Assembly (NCBI GenBank): GCA_965248935.1
Contig: OZ252214.1
Coordinates: 434,001-498,000 of the forward strand
From: G032773895 sp965248935
Lineage (GTDB): Bacteria > Pseudomonadota > Gammaproteobacteria > Pseudomonadales > Cellvibrionaceae
Reading direction: 5' to 3'
DNA length: 64,000 nt
In this document: piece by piece, positions 54,898 to 62,255 of the stretch
How positions within the stretch are numbered: position 1 is the first letter of the stretch
Layout of the letters: each line of letters opens with the position of its first letter
Notes under the pieces: generated by a model
Told to the model about the DNA's origin: nothing
What the model saw: only the letters and a program-made list of their open reading frames with translations
The model's database searches: none
Program-made: the position numbers and the translations under genes

Positions 54898-55314
54898 TCA
54901 CTCTTTGATTTCCCATGTAACTCCGTAACAAGGCCCCGTAATTTCATACCTATTTTCCTGACCATTACTCTCGAATGCTGCGTAAGCTATTTTGGGGGTC
55001 TCAGGAATTTGATCTCGTTTATTACCCAAAACCTCTTCTATCTCGTCCCATTTCTTATTAATACCTCCGTGGCCTGGGTGTGAATCCGAATCTACTTTTC
55101 CAGACTCATAGAGATTATTCCACTCCACAAATATTTTCCACTGTTCGACTTCTAAATCGAGTTCTTGCTTTGTAACTGGGAAGACCCTAAATGTTTCCAA
55201 TCCATTTTCAACATCTTCGAAATTCGATATAAAGCGATGTGGTTTACCATTAAAATCGGCAATCCCTTTTCTCGGACCGTCATACCAGTCATTTTCAACG
55301 TAAACCTTTTCCAT
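54898..55314 (-). CDS. Hypothetical integron-cassette protein
   Basis: A 138-aa protein beginning MEKVYVENDWYDGPRKGIADF. I recall similar proteins as cassette genes in other integrons, without known function. No signal peptide or membrane helix; the end ITGPCYGVTWEIKE looks like a closing beta strand. The frame extends upstream into the attC-like site, so the ATG at 55314 is the likely start. Flanked by attC-like sites on both sides. Confidence 0.7.
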   Translation of the reverse strand: MEKVYVENDWYDGPRKGIADFNGKPHRFISNFEDVENGLETFRVFPVTKQELDLEVEQWKIFVEWNNLYESGKVDSDSHPGHGGINKKWDEIEEVLGNKRDQIPETPKIAYAAFESNGQENRYEITGPCYGVTWEIKE

Positions 55315-55328
55315 ACCTTCCTTTGGAT

Positions 55329-55448
55329 GCCTAACGCCCGGCACAACTGAAAGCGGTGCGTAGCGGTTTTTGTGTTAATGTTTGAGCGGTAGCGAGTAAC
55401 ACAAAAATCGCGAAGTACCGATTTTCAGTTTGCTGCCACTTGTTAACT
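55329..55448 (-). other. attC-like site (attC-E)
   Basis: Minus strand ends GCCGGGCGTTAGGC (perfect GTTRRRY) and begins AGTTAACAAGTGGCAGC. Outer arms GTGGCAGCAAACTG/CAGTTGTGCCGGG pair, and so do inner arms around CGCGATTTTTGTGTTA. The centre is close to that of attC-H (62136-62255). Confidence 0.85.
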
Positions 55449-55773
55449 GCAGCGCGGTGCATAGCTAACGGTGATTACCTGCAATTATACGATTCTTTTT
55501 AGGATTTGGAAAAAGGAATGCAATTCCCAGTTCCCTCCGAAGGCTTGGTGCGCCCTTAGAATAAGACACTTTCGTTGCCTTTACTACTTAACTCAATTGT
55601 AAGCGGACTAAGCCGCCTTGATAAGAACCTTACCCAACCTTATTAAGAACCCCCTACTACACATTGCTGAGCTTGCGAAGTAGTGTGTACTTCTCGGTAA
55701 TAAATTGTACAGTGCTTTCGACGGTTGCAAATGTACTTTCACAATTTCAAAACCGTTTTAGTTCTTTAGCTGT
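55449..55773. other. Gene-free stretch, cassette remnant
   Basis: No ORF on either strand looks real. It lies upstream of attC-E, where a cassette gene would be expected, so the gene was probably lost. A small hairpin around 55605-55620 (AAGCGGACTAAGCCGCC) resembles a terminator stem. Confidence 0.4.
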
Positions 55774-55886
55774 TAACAGTAGGATAAACGACAGTTTGTC
55801 CAATAACATACTCTATCGGACAACTCGGACTTTGGATAAAAAGGTAAATTTTTCAAAGACTTAAACTCCACTTTTCTTGATTTAGT
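55774..55886. repeat. Direct repeat R2, copy 1
   Basis: About 110 bp similar (roughly 80%) to 62711-62817, same orientation. Strongest block: TAACAGTAG to GTCCAATAACATACT. Non-coding. Lies directly beside repeat R1 copy 2. Confidence 0.75.
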
Positions 55887-55932
55887 CATTATCTCGACTG
55901 TCCACTTTGCTGTTTATTATCCAAAATAAGCC

Positions 55933-56114
55933 TCAAATGTCCATTAATAATACGGGGGTCCGTTATCTAACTCATTAATAATCAATAATAGTCTTTGACA
56001 AGCCACCCTTCAATTAACTTATTCCCTTATAAAAGACAACGCCAGCAATTGAACAACGGGCTTGTTCAACAATACGGATCAATGGCGGTTCCACGCTATT
56101 TACCCTTATTCGTT
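55933..56114. repeat. Direct repeat R1, copy 2
   Basis: Second copy of the 181-bp repeat at 49904-50084. Like copy 1 it starts within the last codons of a presumed immunity gene (56106-56336) and extends downstream. The two immunity genes are otherwise unrelated. Confidence 0.85.
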
Positions 56115-56336
56115 TTTAGTGCATTTTTTTGATCTTCGTAATAATACCTTACTTACAAATACCCATATTAACAATCCGATAATGATAACTGGAAAAGCAG
56201 CATAAATAGTTGAAAAATAAAACCAAGAAACTAACGAAGCCAACAAAATGACCGAGGCAATAATTTGACCAACAAACTCTTTTGTAATAAAAACGATACT
56301 ATTAATTAACCATTTTGCTAAATTTTTCACCGGCAA
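56106..56336 (-). CDS. Small two-helix membrane protein, candidate immunity
   Basis: A 76-aa protein with two hydrophobic helices (about residues 24-44 and 46-66) and a basic tail. Its start overlaps the 256-aa gene by 10 bp. Small inner-membrane proteins encoded directly after an effector often protect against membrane-acting toxins, so immunity is proposed. No family recognised. Confidence 0.55.
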   Translation of the reverse strand: MPVKNLAKWLINSIVFITKEFVGQIIASVILLASLVSWFYFSTIYAAFPVIIIGLLIWVFVSKVLLRRSKKCTKNE

Positions 56337-57097
56337 ATTTCCTTTAAATTTATATTCTCAGGACGTAAGCAAAACTCTTTGACTGGAACTGGCGGTGGTG
56401 ACATTTGCGCTAGAGGAAAAGCTTCAGATACCGAAACTGTAATGGAACCCAATAAATCAATTTCTTCACTAGATAATGAATTTTGGATAGAAGTTTGAAT
56501 TTCAATGGATATTTGTTCCGGTCGGCCAGTTAATATGGATTGGATAACAGCCTGATATGTATTCATACCTTGAGCAATTGCTTTTATAGCAGCACCATAA
56601 CTTGCAATTCCCAGATTAGTTATTGTACGAACCTTTTTGGCATTACTGGGGAGCCTCTTATTACCGAAGCGGCCACCTGTGCTAGCATAGTTTGTAAATA
56701 TACCACCTGTAAATCTTCCGATAATATCGGCTTTACGATGCTTAAGATTGTATTTTACAAAGGCTTCTAATATTGGTGTAGAATTATCACCTGCCAAGCC
56801 AGCTAGTTCATCCCGGATTGGCTTACTGACTTGCCAAAGTAGGCTAGCACGAGTCTGCGCTCTAGATTTTTCCTGAAAGCCCCATATTCCCATTTGCATC
56901 TGTAACTGAATAATACCAATCCACCAAGTAATTGGGTGGTTATAAGCACCCTTTATAAAACGATGCCATGCAGTTTCATTACCGCGCGCGAAATTGATTG
57001 CAAAATTATTAATTTCATGTTGTTTTGAATTTTGGATATTACCTAAAAATATTTGTATATCTCTCTTTTCGACAATATTTAGATTTAACGAAGTCAT
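56327..57097 (-). CDS. Hypothetical protein, candidate membrane-acting effector
   Basis: A 256-aa protein without signal peptide, preceded by a perfect AAGGAGG ribosome site seven bases before the ATG. The middle contains a Trp-rich amphipathic stretch (HPITWWIGIIQLQMQMGIWGFQEK, shortened here) and a Gly-rich segment (FTGGIFTNYASTGGRFG). The C-terminus is Pro- and Cys-containing. Overlap with a two-helix membrane protein suggests an effector-immunity pair. Intact, unlike two other effector genes in the array. The function is unproven. Confidence 0.5.
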   Translation of the reverse strand: MTSLNLNIVEKRDIQIFLGNIQNSKQHEINNFAINFARGNETAWHRFIKGAYNHPITWWIGIIQLQMQMGIWGFQEKSRAQTRASLLWQVSKPIRDELAGLAGDNSTPILEAFVKYNLKHRKADIIGRFTGGIFTNYASTGGRFGNKRLPSNAKKVRTITNLGIASYGAAIKAIAQGMNTYQAVIQSILTGRPEQISIEIQTSIQNSLSSEEIDLLGSITVSVSEAFPLAQMSPPPVPVKEFCLRPENINLKEICR

Positions 57098-57370
57098 AAA
57101 ACCTCCTTAATATTTCGTAGTGGTTGATAAGAGACTAGCCAGACTGTAAAAAATTAACTTAAACATACAAATATTTTCTAGCAGCTTAGCTTCAATTGGT
57201 TTTCGATAATAATCAATATTAACAGTGTCTTTTAGGTATGCAAGCTCTCAACCTGCTCAATTTACCCAATATCGGCCTAATACCAATAGTATAAGCCTTT
57301 GTTCGGCTTATCTGGCGTATAAACTTACATCTCCATATCACCAGAGATTTTCTATATTGTGCATAATACA
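57098..57370. other. Spacer upstream of the 256-aa gene
   Basis: About 270 bp to the left end of the IS66 relic. It probably holds a promoter for the minus-strand effector pair. No gene or repeat seen. Confidence 0.35.
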
Positions 57371-57435
57371 GTAGATCATCCACTGACTACTCAGTTTCGC
57401 TTTTCCTCATAAGGTCAGTTTGTTAATCCTCTTGT

Positions 57436-57776
57436 ATGATGAATATTCCCAAACACTGGCTCGATCACATTAACGGCTGCGCAAAATCAGGGGCAGAAAT
57501 GTCTGCATACGCCAAGGAGCATAGTTTAAACCTAAAGCAGTTTTACCAAATGAAATACCAATTGAAGAAAGACGGTTTTCATCCCCAGGATTCCCGTAAA
57601 TCAAATATACCAGCCTTCTCAAAAGTGACAGTAAAGGCAAGCCCCCTCAAAGAACAACAGGTAAAGAGCCTTGTGAGCTTGTTTTTGCGGACGGCCTGAT
57701 TTTACGGTTTGATCCAACCCTGCCTAGCGACCAAATCACAACCCTTGCCATAGCATTACACGGCATAGCCCTTTGA
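57436..57776 (+). pseudogene. IS66 accessory protein TnpA, frameshifted
   Basis: Starts MMNIPKHWLDHINGC with the helix-turn-helix typical of IS66 OrfA (SAYAKEHSLNLKQFYQMKYQ). A frameshift near 57660 moves the reading to GKEPCELVFADGLILRF and ends at TGA 57774-57776, which overlaps the tnpB ATG (TGATG). Confidence 0.75.
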
Positions 57777-58026
57777 TGCGCCCTTCAAAAGAAGTGCCCG
57801 TTTATTTACATGTCGAAAAAGTTGATTTCCGTAAATCAATAGCCGGCTTGTCCGTCATCGTAGAGCAGGGAATGGTTAAAAACTTTTTGACAATGCTTTA
57901 TTTATATTTACGAATAAAACTCGCGATCGAATCAAAATATTATACTTTGAGAACTTACCTCAGTTGACAGCAAACAATAATAACATTGACGATTTTTTGC
58001 CTTGGAATGTTAAATTACCGGCATAG
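57776..58026 (+). pseudogene. IS66 TnpB / TnpC remnant, frameshifted and fused
   Basis: Begins MRPSKEVPVYLHVEKVDFRK, the IS66 TnpB start. After a frameshift near 57890 it reads FDNALFIFTNKTRDRIKILYF (the TnpB core), then runs into NNNIDDFLPWNVKLPA, which looks like the C-terminus of TnpC. So an internal deletion removed most of tnpC. Confidence 0.75.
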
Positions 58027-58070
58027 TACCGTAGTTTTTGCTGTCGTTTGGGGTTGGTGGATCGCTTACG

Positions 58071-58207
58071 TTTAAAAAAACAAAAAAATACTTATCCAAA
58101 GCAGAGAACTTAGCAAGCTCTCCTTGAAGAGGAAAAAAAATACAAAAGAAAGTTAGATACACTAAAAAATATTATTGCTCGCAATGAAAAACGGTAATAT
58201 CTGGCAT
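58071..58207 (+). pseudogene. Duplicated 3' end of the TPR gene
   Basis: Matches 48021-48156 nearly base for base, including the stop and 10 bases beyond. A single T is inserted (CTCCTTGAAG versus CTCCTGAAG), and a few changes lie at the left edge. It begins one base after the IS66 terminal repeat. So a second copy of the gene's end lies some 10 kb away, cut off by the IS. Confidence 0.9.
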
Positions 58208-58462
58208 CGATGGCGTACCAATTACCCTATTGGTGAACATTCTCCTATTTTCAATAATTATTCATTAAATTTTCATGCCCTTTTGGCGCCACATTAATTA
58301 ATGCTGCACGTTTTGTATTGTTAGTATATTTATTAATTAACTATCTCCGCGTTCTACCCAATTGAAGAGAGTTGACAAGGTAAATGAAGGCCAATATATT
58401 AGCTTTGGCTAAAAATAGCTTAATTAAATGTATTATAAATATACTAAGGGAAATGAAAAAAA

Positions 58463-58611
58463 TGAAAAAAATGATGCTAAGCATAACTGTGTGCATTCTA
58501 TCCATAAGCTCTATTAATTCTTTTGCGTGGGTAAATGACAACGAAATTTATCACTACTGCATTAATAATCCAACCAGTCAACTACCGTACTGCTTGATTA
58601 TAAACGGCTAG
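58463..58611 (+). CDS. Small secreted peptide, unknown
   Basis: A 49-aa peptide from the ATG at 58463 (an open frame from 58384 is longer). The first 22 residues form a signal peptide ending NSFA, leaving a short mature part with two Cys (HYCINNPTSQLPYCLI) that could form a disulfide. AAGGG lies upstream. It is the only plus-strand gene in the array besides the IS66 relic. It could be a secreted bacteriocin-like peptide or a chance ORF. Confidence 0.4.
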
Positions 58612-58672
58612 ACCGGAACCAATACAGGTAAGGCCATATATTGTAGTGGCATACTAAAATTTGGCCTCTACA

Positions 58673-58738
58673 AGTGAAGGTGCTTGAGACCTTTTTCAAG
58701 CGCCATTTCAAGCGCCATTTCAAGCGCCACAATGGAGG
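58673..58738. repeat. Hairpin repeat, copy B, with tandem 12-mers
   Basis: Same 32-bp block as 48384-48415. Its end TTTCAAGCGCCA is then repeated three times in tandem (58694-58729) before CAATGGAGG. Lies between convergent genes. Confidence 0.8.
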
Positions 58739-58820
58739 CCAACATTGACACCGTTGTTAACTGTTGCCAACTAACCAGCCAAAGATAAAACACTCATAAG
58801 TACATTCTATAGGTTTAAAT

Positions 58821-59498
58821 TTATTTTTTATCAACGCTCTCGTAAGGATGAAATAGCCGATTTATACTTTTTTCAATTGCAATCCTGAGTTTAATTTTTG
58901 CCGGGTCAAGAAACTCCGCATCTATCGTTTTTGGTTGGCGCACCAGCGAACTCCCGTTTAGATTGATACTTGTATTTATACGTTTAGCGTATTTACCCGA
59001 TGGGGAAAATATAAGGATAGGTGACGTACCCATCCTCATACCGTGATAATCCCCAGATATATGGACAACACTCCCTAAGGAAGAATCTAGCACTATGATA
59101 ACCGCATCTACTTCATATTGAGCCGCAACTCGCTTAAATGTATATAGAAGATCACTACGAATTTCACCATCTTTTTTCAACATTGGATATCCTGCTGACT
59201 TATCTTCTCCAATAATCTCCCTTAAGGGTATATCGACAACTTTTATATTTCTTATACTCAATGATTCAGAAAGTGCATCGCGAACCAAATCCTGGTACCC
59301 AAATGGAATATCATAAGTGGTTGTACTATTATTAAATATTGTAATACCCTGTTTATAGTAGATAACAGTATTGGATTTTGAATTTATAATAATGCCAACG
59401 CTACCAATCCCTTTTTTCAATTTCGGGAGAGAAGAGGCTGCAACTGAATTATTTGCGCAAAAAATAACTATACATACCGCATAAATAACAATTTTCAC
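58821..59498 (-). CDS. Secreted hypothetical protein
   Basis: A 225-aa protein with an N-terminal signal peptide (cleavage after NSVAA, about residue 21), so periplasmic or exported. The mature part alternates beta and helix (YEVDAVIIVLDSSLGSVVHISGDY; IEKSINRLFHPYE) and resembles small ABC-transporter-auxiliary or CsgG-like folds, but weakly. Start is GTG with a strong AAGGAAGGAG site. No attC follows it before the hairpin repeat. Function unknown. Confidence 0.6.
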   Translation of the reverse strand: MKIVIYAVCIVIFCANNSVAASSLPKLKKGIGSVGIIINSKSNTVIYYKQGITIFNNSTTTYDIPFGYQDLVRDALSESLSIRNIKVVDIPLREIIGEDKSAGYPMLKKDGEIRSDLLYTFKRVAAQYEVDAVIIVLDSSLGSVVHISGDYHGMRMGTSPILIFSPSGKYAKRINTSINLNGSSLVRQPKTIDAEFLDPAKIKLRIAIEKSINRLFHPYESVDKK

Positions 59499-59693
59499 TG
59501 TGTACTCCTTCCTTATTTATATTGATATATCAACCATACTATTAACAAAGCTATAGAAAAATTTCAAGCCGTCCCAATTAAAATGACCTGTCCGTTTCTA
59601 CGTGAATTTGAACAGGTTTATAATATAAAACCACTGCGTTATTTGCATAGAAGCATCATTTATAAATTAAATTGCATATATGTAACGACACTT

Positions 59694-59927
59694 CTATTCA
59701 GGGCTAACAGTAAGATTATATGTTATATCTAGACTAAAACCATCACCATCCCCTTCTCTAAAAAAAACTTCATGTTCACTAGGCTCTAGAGGATCAATTA
59801 ACTTCCAAAGTTCACCTACAAACATAGGCATACCGAAAATTGAATCCGTTACGGGATTTCCCCAGACTCTTTTTACGGTAAAGAATTTTTTAGTATAGAT
59901 ACTATCGAGTTCAATTTCTTTCCCATC
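59694..59927 (-). pseudogene. Remnant of a cassette gene
   Basis: An open frame of about 77 codons without start, cut on its 5' side by TAA (59928-59930), beyond which the same frame reads IKEI. The peptide (DGKEIELDSIYTKKFFTVKRV; VGELWKLIDPLEPSEHEVFF) is soluble and protein-like, resembling small immunity-type proteins. The attC-like site lies on its 5' side, so this is the start of a broken cassette. Confidence 0.45.
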
Positions 59928-59950
59928 TTAAATTTCTTTTATGGGTGTGT

Positions 59951-60053
59951 GTCCTATAATTGTCGTTTGTGTAGTGGAGTTTTGAGGTAAAGTGGCGAAG
60001 CCACCGCAAAACGGAGCGGAGCAAAAAATGTCCCTATGATAGCCTTGTTAGCA
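59951..60053 (-). other. attC-like site (attC-F), one end degenerate
   Basis: Minus strand begins TGCTAACAAGGC directly after the yafO stop. Centre TGGCTTCGCCACTTTACCTC as in attC-C. The far end is decayed (ATTATAGGAC instead of CGTTAGGAC). Confidence 0.65.
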
Positions 60054-60440
60054 TTAAACTTTAGATCTAAAGTTCTCTGCAATTTCGGCCATATCCAACA
60101 TAAAATTAATATTTCTGGCTCTTTCATGTACTCTATCGATAACTGCTATTAGCAAGTATGCATTCGGGTTCATGAAACCACGACAATACATAAGATGAAG
60201 ATTGCTCAGCCTTCGAAACTGAACAATATTTAAGCTCCACTTTTCATTACCCTTTAGATGGATATGGTGCATATCTGCTTTGAGAACTGCATCTGGGCGA
60301 TTGTATGAAGTATCTCTACCAAAGAGTAAAGGGGCATTTCCTATTTTTTTATATCCTCTAAATTCTGAAACTAGGTTAGCCAATTCTGATTCTGGCATGG
60401 TATCCTTTATTAAAGAAGAGGTAAAAACCTTTACTTCCAT
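60054..60440 (-). CDS. YafO-family toxin (mRNA interferase)
   Basis: A 128-aa protein matching the YafO pattern known from E. coli: FGRDTSYNRP, the HIHL motif, W..N..QF.R.S..HL.YC.G, AYLLIAVI and the C-terminal MAEIAENFR. YafO cleaves mRNA on the ribosome near start codons. Its start lies inside the antitoxin-like gene (10-bp overlap). Identity to the family is by motif order, not by alignment. Confidence 0.8.
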   Translation of the reverse strand: MEVKVFTSSLIKDTMPESELANLVSEFRGYKKIGNAPLLFGRDTSYNRPDAVLKADMHHIHLKGNEKWSLNIVQFRRLSNLHLMYCRGFMNPNAYLLIAVIDRVHERARNINFMLDMAEIAENFRSKV

Positions 60441-60595
60441 TCCGTAAACTCCTCTGTGTTATTCTTCTCTTTCTTCCTCTTTTCTAAAGCTTGATCAACT
60501 TTTTTAGATGAGATAATTAGCGATGAATCTGATGTGGGCTTTTGATTTGTATTTTTGACAGTAGCCTTAATGTTAATTCGAGTATTCTTTTTCAT
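60431..60595 (-). CDS. Antitoxin-like partner of the YafO toxin
   Basis: A 54-aa basic/polar protein (begins MKKNTRINIKATVKN, ends EEFTEWK) overlapping the toxin start by 10 bp. It is much shorter than E. coli YafN, lacks a visible Phd/YefM DNA-binding fold, and may be a minimal toxin-binding antitoxin. The overlap and order (antitoxin first) support the assignment. Confidence 0.65.
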   Translation of the reverse strand: MKKNTRINIKATVKNTNQKPTSDSSLIISSKKVDQALEKRKKEKNNTEEFTEWK

Positions 60596-60605
60596 GCTAT
60601 TCACC

Positions 60606-60968
60606 TTAATTTGATATCACTTCTTCTTTGAAGATTTTTATACCGTTAAAAGTTGAATAACAGCCAACATCTTCTTCCACATAATCTTGAAACGGTAATT
60701 TTTCTACCAAGTCCTTTGAGGAAAACTTAAAAATGCTCAAAAATGAAATAAGTGCCATCAACCCATTTTCTGGATTATCTGGTTTAAAATAATACTCAGT
60801 CGAACTGGTTTCACTTCCGTACACATTGATTATTAAATAAGCGCCGTCTCCTTCGCCAAAAACTTTAAAATTACAATCTATGCTTTCCATGGAGGCTTCC
60901 TTTTTATTTACAATGAAGTCCATCCATTGATATAGACTATTCAGATTTTCACAACTAATAGCTTTCAT
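60606..60968 (-). CDS. Hypothetical cassette protein, immunity-like
   Basis: A 120-aa acidic soluble protein (SLYQWMDFIVNKKEASMESI; FKPDNPENGLMALISF). No recognised family; it has the size, acidity and Phe/Tyr content of many immunity proteins. It lies 10 bp before the antitoxin gene with no attC between, so it shares a cassette with the toxin-antitoxin pair or its own attC was lost. attC-G lies upstream. Confidence 0.5.
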   Translation of the reverse strand: MKAISCENLNSLYQWMDFIVNKKEASMESIDCNFKVFGEGDGAYLIINVYGSETSSTEYYFKPDNPENGLMALISFLSIFKFSSKDLVEKLPFQDYVEEDVGCYSTFNGIKIFKEEVISN

Positions 60969-60998
60969 TTATATTCCTCGATTTTCGATACTCGCTAC

Positions 60999-61056
60999 TG
61001 CTAACGTCAGGCTAAGCGGCGCGCTTTTTAGCGTCCGCTTGAGCTTTTTGTTAGGT
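60999..61056 (-). other. attC-like site (attC-G)
   Basis: Minus strand begins ACCTAAC (perfect RYYYAAC) and ends GACGTTAGCA. Arms GCTCAAGCGG and CCGCTTAGCC pair, a 58-bp minimal attC. The end of the upstream gene (stop 61028) runs into it. Confidence 0.85.
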
Positions 61057-61441
61057 TATCATTTGTGTATATAGCCATATACTCGCCGTCAGCAAAGTGT
61101 AACTTTTCTCCATCCCATCCTTGATACAAGGAATGGTCGTTTAATGACTTTTCAATTGTTTTATTCCCTGAATATTTAAGCACTCCAGTGTATTCTAAGT
61201 CTCCGGTATAATCGTTGTAAATTTTCACGGAAAATAGACTATCTTTATCTTCGTGCTTGCTTACAAAAATAAAATTACCACCATCAATGCCGCCAACCCA
61301 GAAGGCGTCAGTAGGAACTGATTTTGGTTTTTTTGGTGCTGCTGCTTCTATTTCCTCAAATGTAATCTCTGGAGGATTTACAACAAGAAGCGTGATAAAT
61401 GCAGCGCATATAAAGGCAAAGGCTATACCTAGTTTTTTCAT
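61028..61441 (-). CDS. Membrane-anchored periplasmic protein, candidate immunity to the amidase
   Basis: A 137-aa protein. The N-terminal helix (about 4-24) anchors it; the rest is a small beta-rich periplasmic domain (FWVGGIDGGNFIFVSK; YTGVLKYSGNKTIEK). Starts 17 bp after the effector gene's stop; the frame could begin at a TTG two codons earlier. A periplasmic anchored protein behind a peptidoglycan amidase is the classic immunity layout. The frame is intact although the effector is not. Confidence 0.6.
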   Translation of the reverse strand: MKKLGIAFAFICAAFITLLVVNPPEITFEEIEAAAPKKPKSVPTDAFWVGGIDGGNFIFVSKHEDKDSLFSVKIYNDYTGDLEYTGVLKYSGNKTIEKSLNDHSLYQGWDGEKLHFADGEYMAIYTNDNLTKSSSGR

Positions 61442-61458
61442 AATCAAAACCCGAATAT

Positions 61459-62103
61459 TTAATCTAGCTTATTAATAGTTAATTTATTGCTTGAAGGCCT
61501 ATATTCTAACTTTGGGTAATCATCTTGAATTTCTTTAATATATGAACTAGGTCGTGGGTCTATCATCCACGGCGTGTCAATACCTGTGGATTCCATGACG
61601 CCTTTCATAAAGTGAATACAGCTATATGACGTAATATCATAACGTTCCCTATTAGGGTTATTATTCATGGCCATTCTTGTTGTTGCGTATTTGAGCATTG
61701 CATCATATTTATTTTCGACTCCAATATAGGCTCCGCTAATCCCCCCCCCTTTCCCCGCCTTTCCTGATATCAATCGCAATATATTTTGGAGCGAGCTTTC
61801 TACAAGTGTTCCGTTAGAATTTATTTTTGCATCGGGTAGATTTAGTATTTTTTTCACCCACCCTAATTTTTAGGGGTCATAGCGTCCATACTCATAATAT
61901 TTTGTAACGCCTGTTTTTCCATTAATAAATAGCACACCAGCATGCCCAAGGTCGCTCAACTTATTTTTGGTATGCGGAACACGCACTTCATTCGGCAAGA
62001 TGTCAATATAAGGTAGATAATCCGGTATTTTGACTGTGATAGGCCGCGTCTCCACTGTGATTATGTAATCAGGAAAAACAATTGGAATGAGCAAATCTTT
62101 CAT
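61459..62103 (-). pseudogene. Permuted NlpC/P60-like amidase effector, interrupted by one stop
   Basis: A 214-codon frame that would be continuous but for TAA at 61870-61872 (codon 78). The first part has GHAGVLFINGKTGVTKYYEYG with catalytic His54; the second has the SYSCIHFM motif with the likely nucleophile Cys (codon 162), then TPWMIDPRPSSYI. His before Cys is the order of circularly permuted papain-like amidases; similar proteins are known as cell-wall T6SS effectors. No signal peptide. A GTG at 61857 could restart the C-terminal half but without the His. Confidence 0.65.
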
Positions 62104-62135
62104 TTATGAACTCCATTATGATAGTGACTTCTTCA

Positions 62136-62255
62136 ACCTAACGCTTGGCACAGCTGAAGCTGGTACGGTGCGATTTTTGTGTTAGTGTTTGAGCGATAGC
62201 GAATAACGCAAAAATCGCTCCGTACCAGATTTCAGACTGATGCCACTTGTTATAC
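62136..62255 (-). other. attC-like site (attC-H)
   Basis: Minus strand begins TATAACAAGTGGCATC and ends GCCAAGCGTTAGGT (perfect GTTRRRY). Outer arms CAGTCTGAAATCTGGTACGG and CCGTACCAGCTTCAGC pair. The DUF4262 gene stop overlaps its start. Confidence 0.85.

Larger units (their letters stand above)
57371..58069 (+). mobile_element. IS66-family relic with internal deletion
   Basis: About 700 bp. The right end carries GTAAGCGATCCACCAACCCC on the complement (58050-58069), a typical IS66 terminal repeat start. A degenerate partner is at 57371. Inside are frameshifted tnpA and tnpB pieces and a scrap of the tnpC end; nearly all of tnpC is deleted. Non-autonomous at best. Confidence 0.75.

Noticed and set aside
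55664..55864. Plus-strand 66-codon ORF
   Set aside because: Overlaps repeat R2, no ribosome site, no continuation in the other repeat copy.
48021..58207. Direct repeats of the TPR gene end as att sites of a genomic island
   Set aside because: Island-type integration at a gene end would give repeats at both island borders with an integrase inside. No integrase is seen, the array continues beyond the right copy, and that copy starts exactly at an IS66 end.
58694..58729. Three tandem 12-mers as a CRISPR
   Set aside because: Units are directly adjacent with no spacers and far too short; they are a local tandem expansion.
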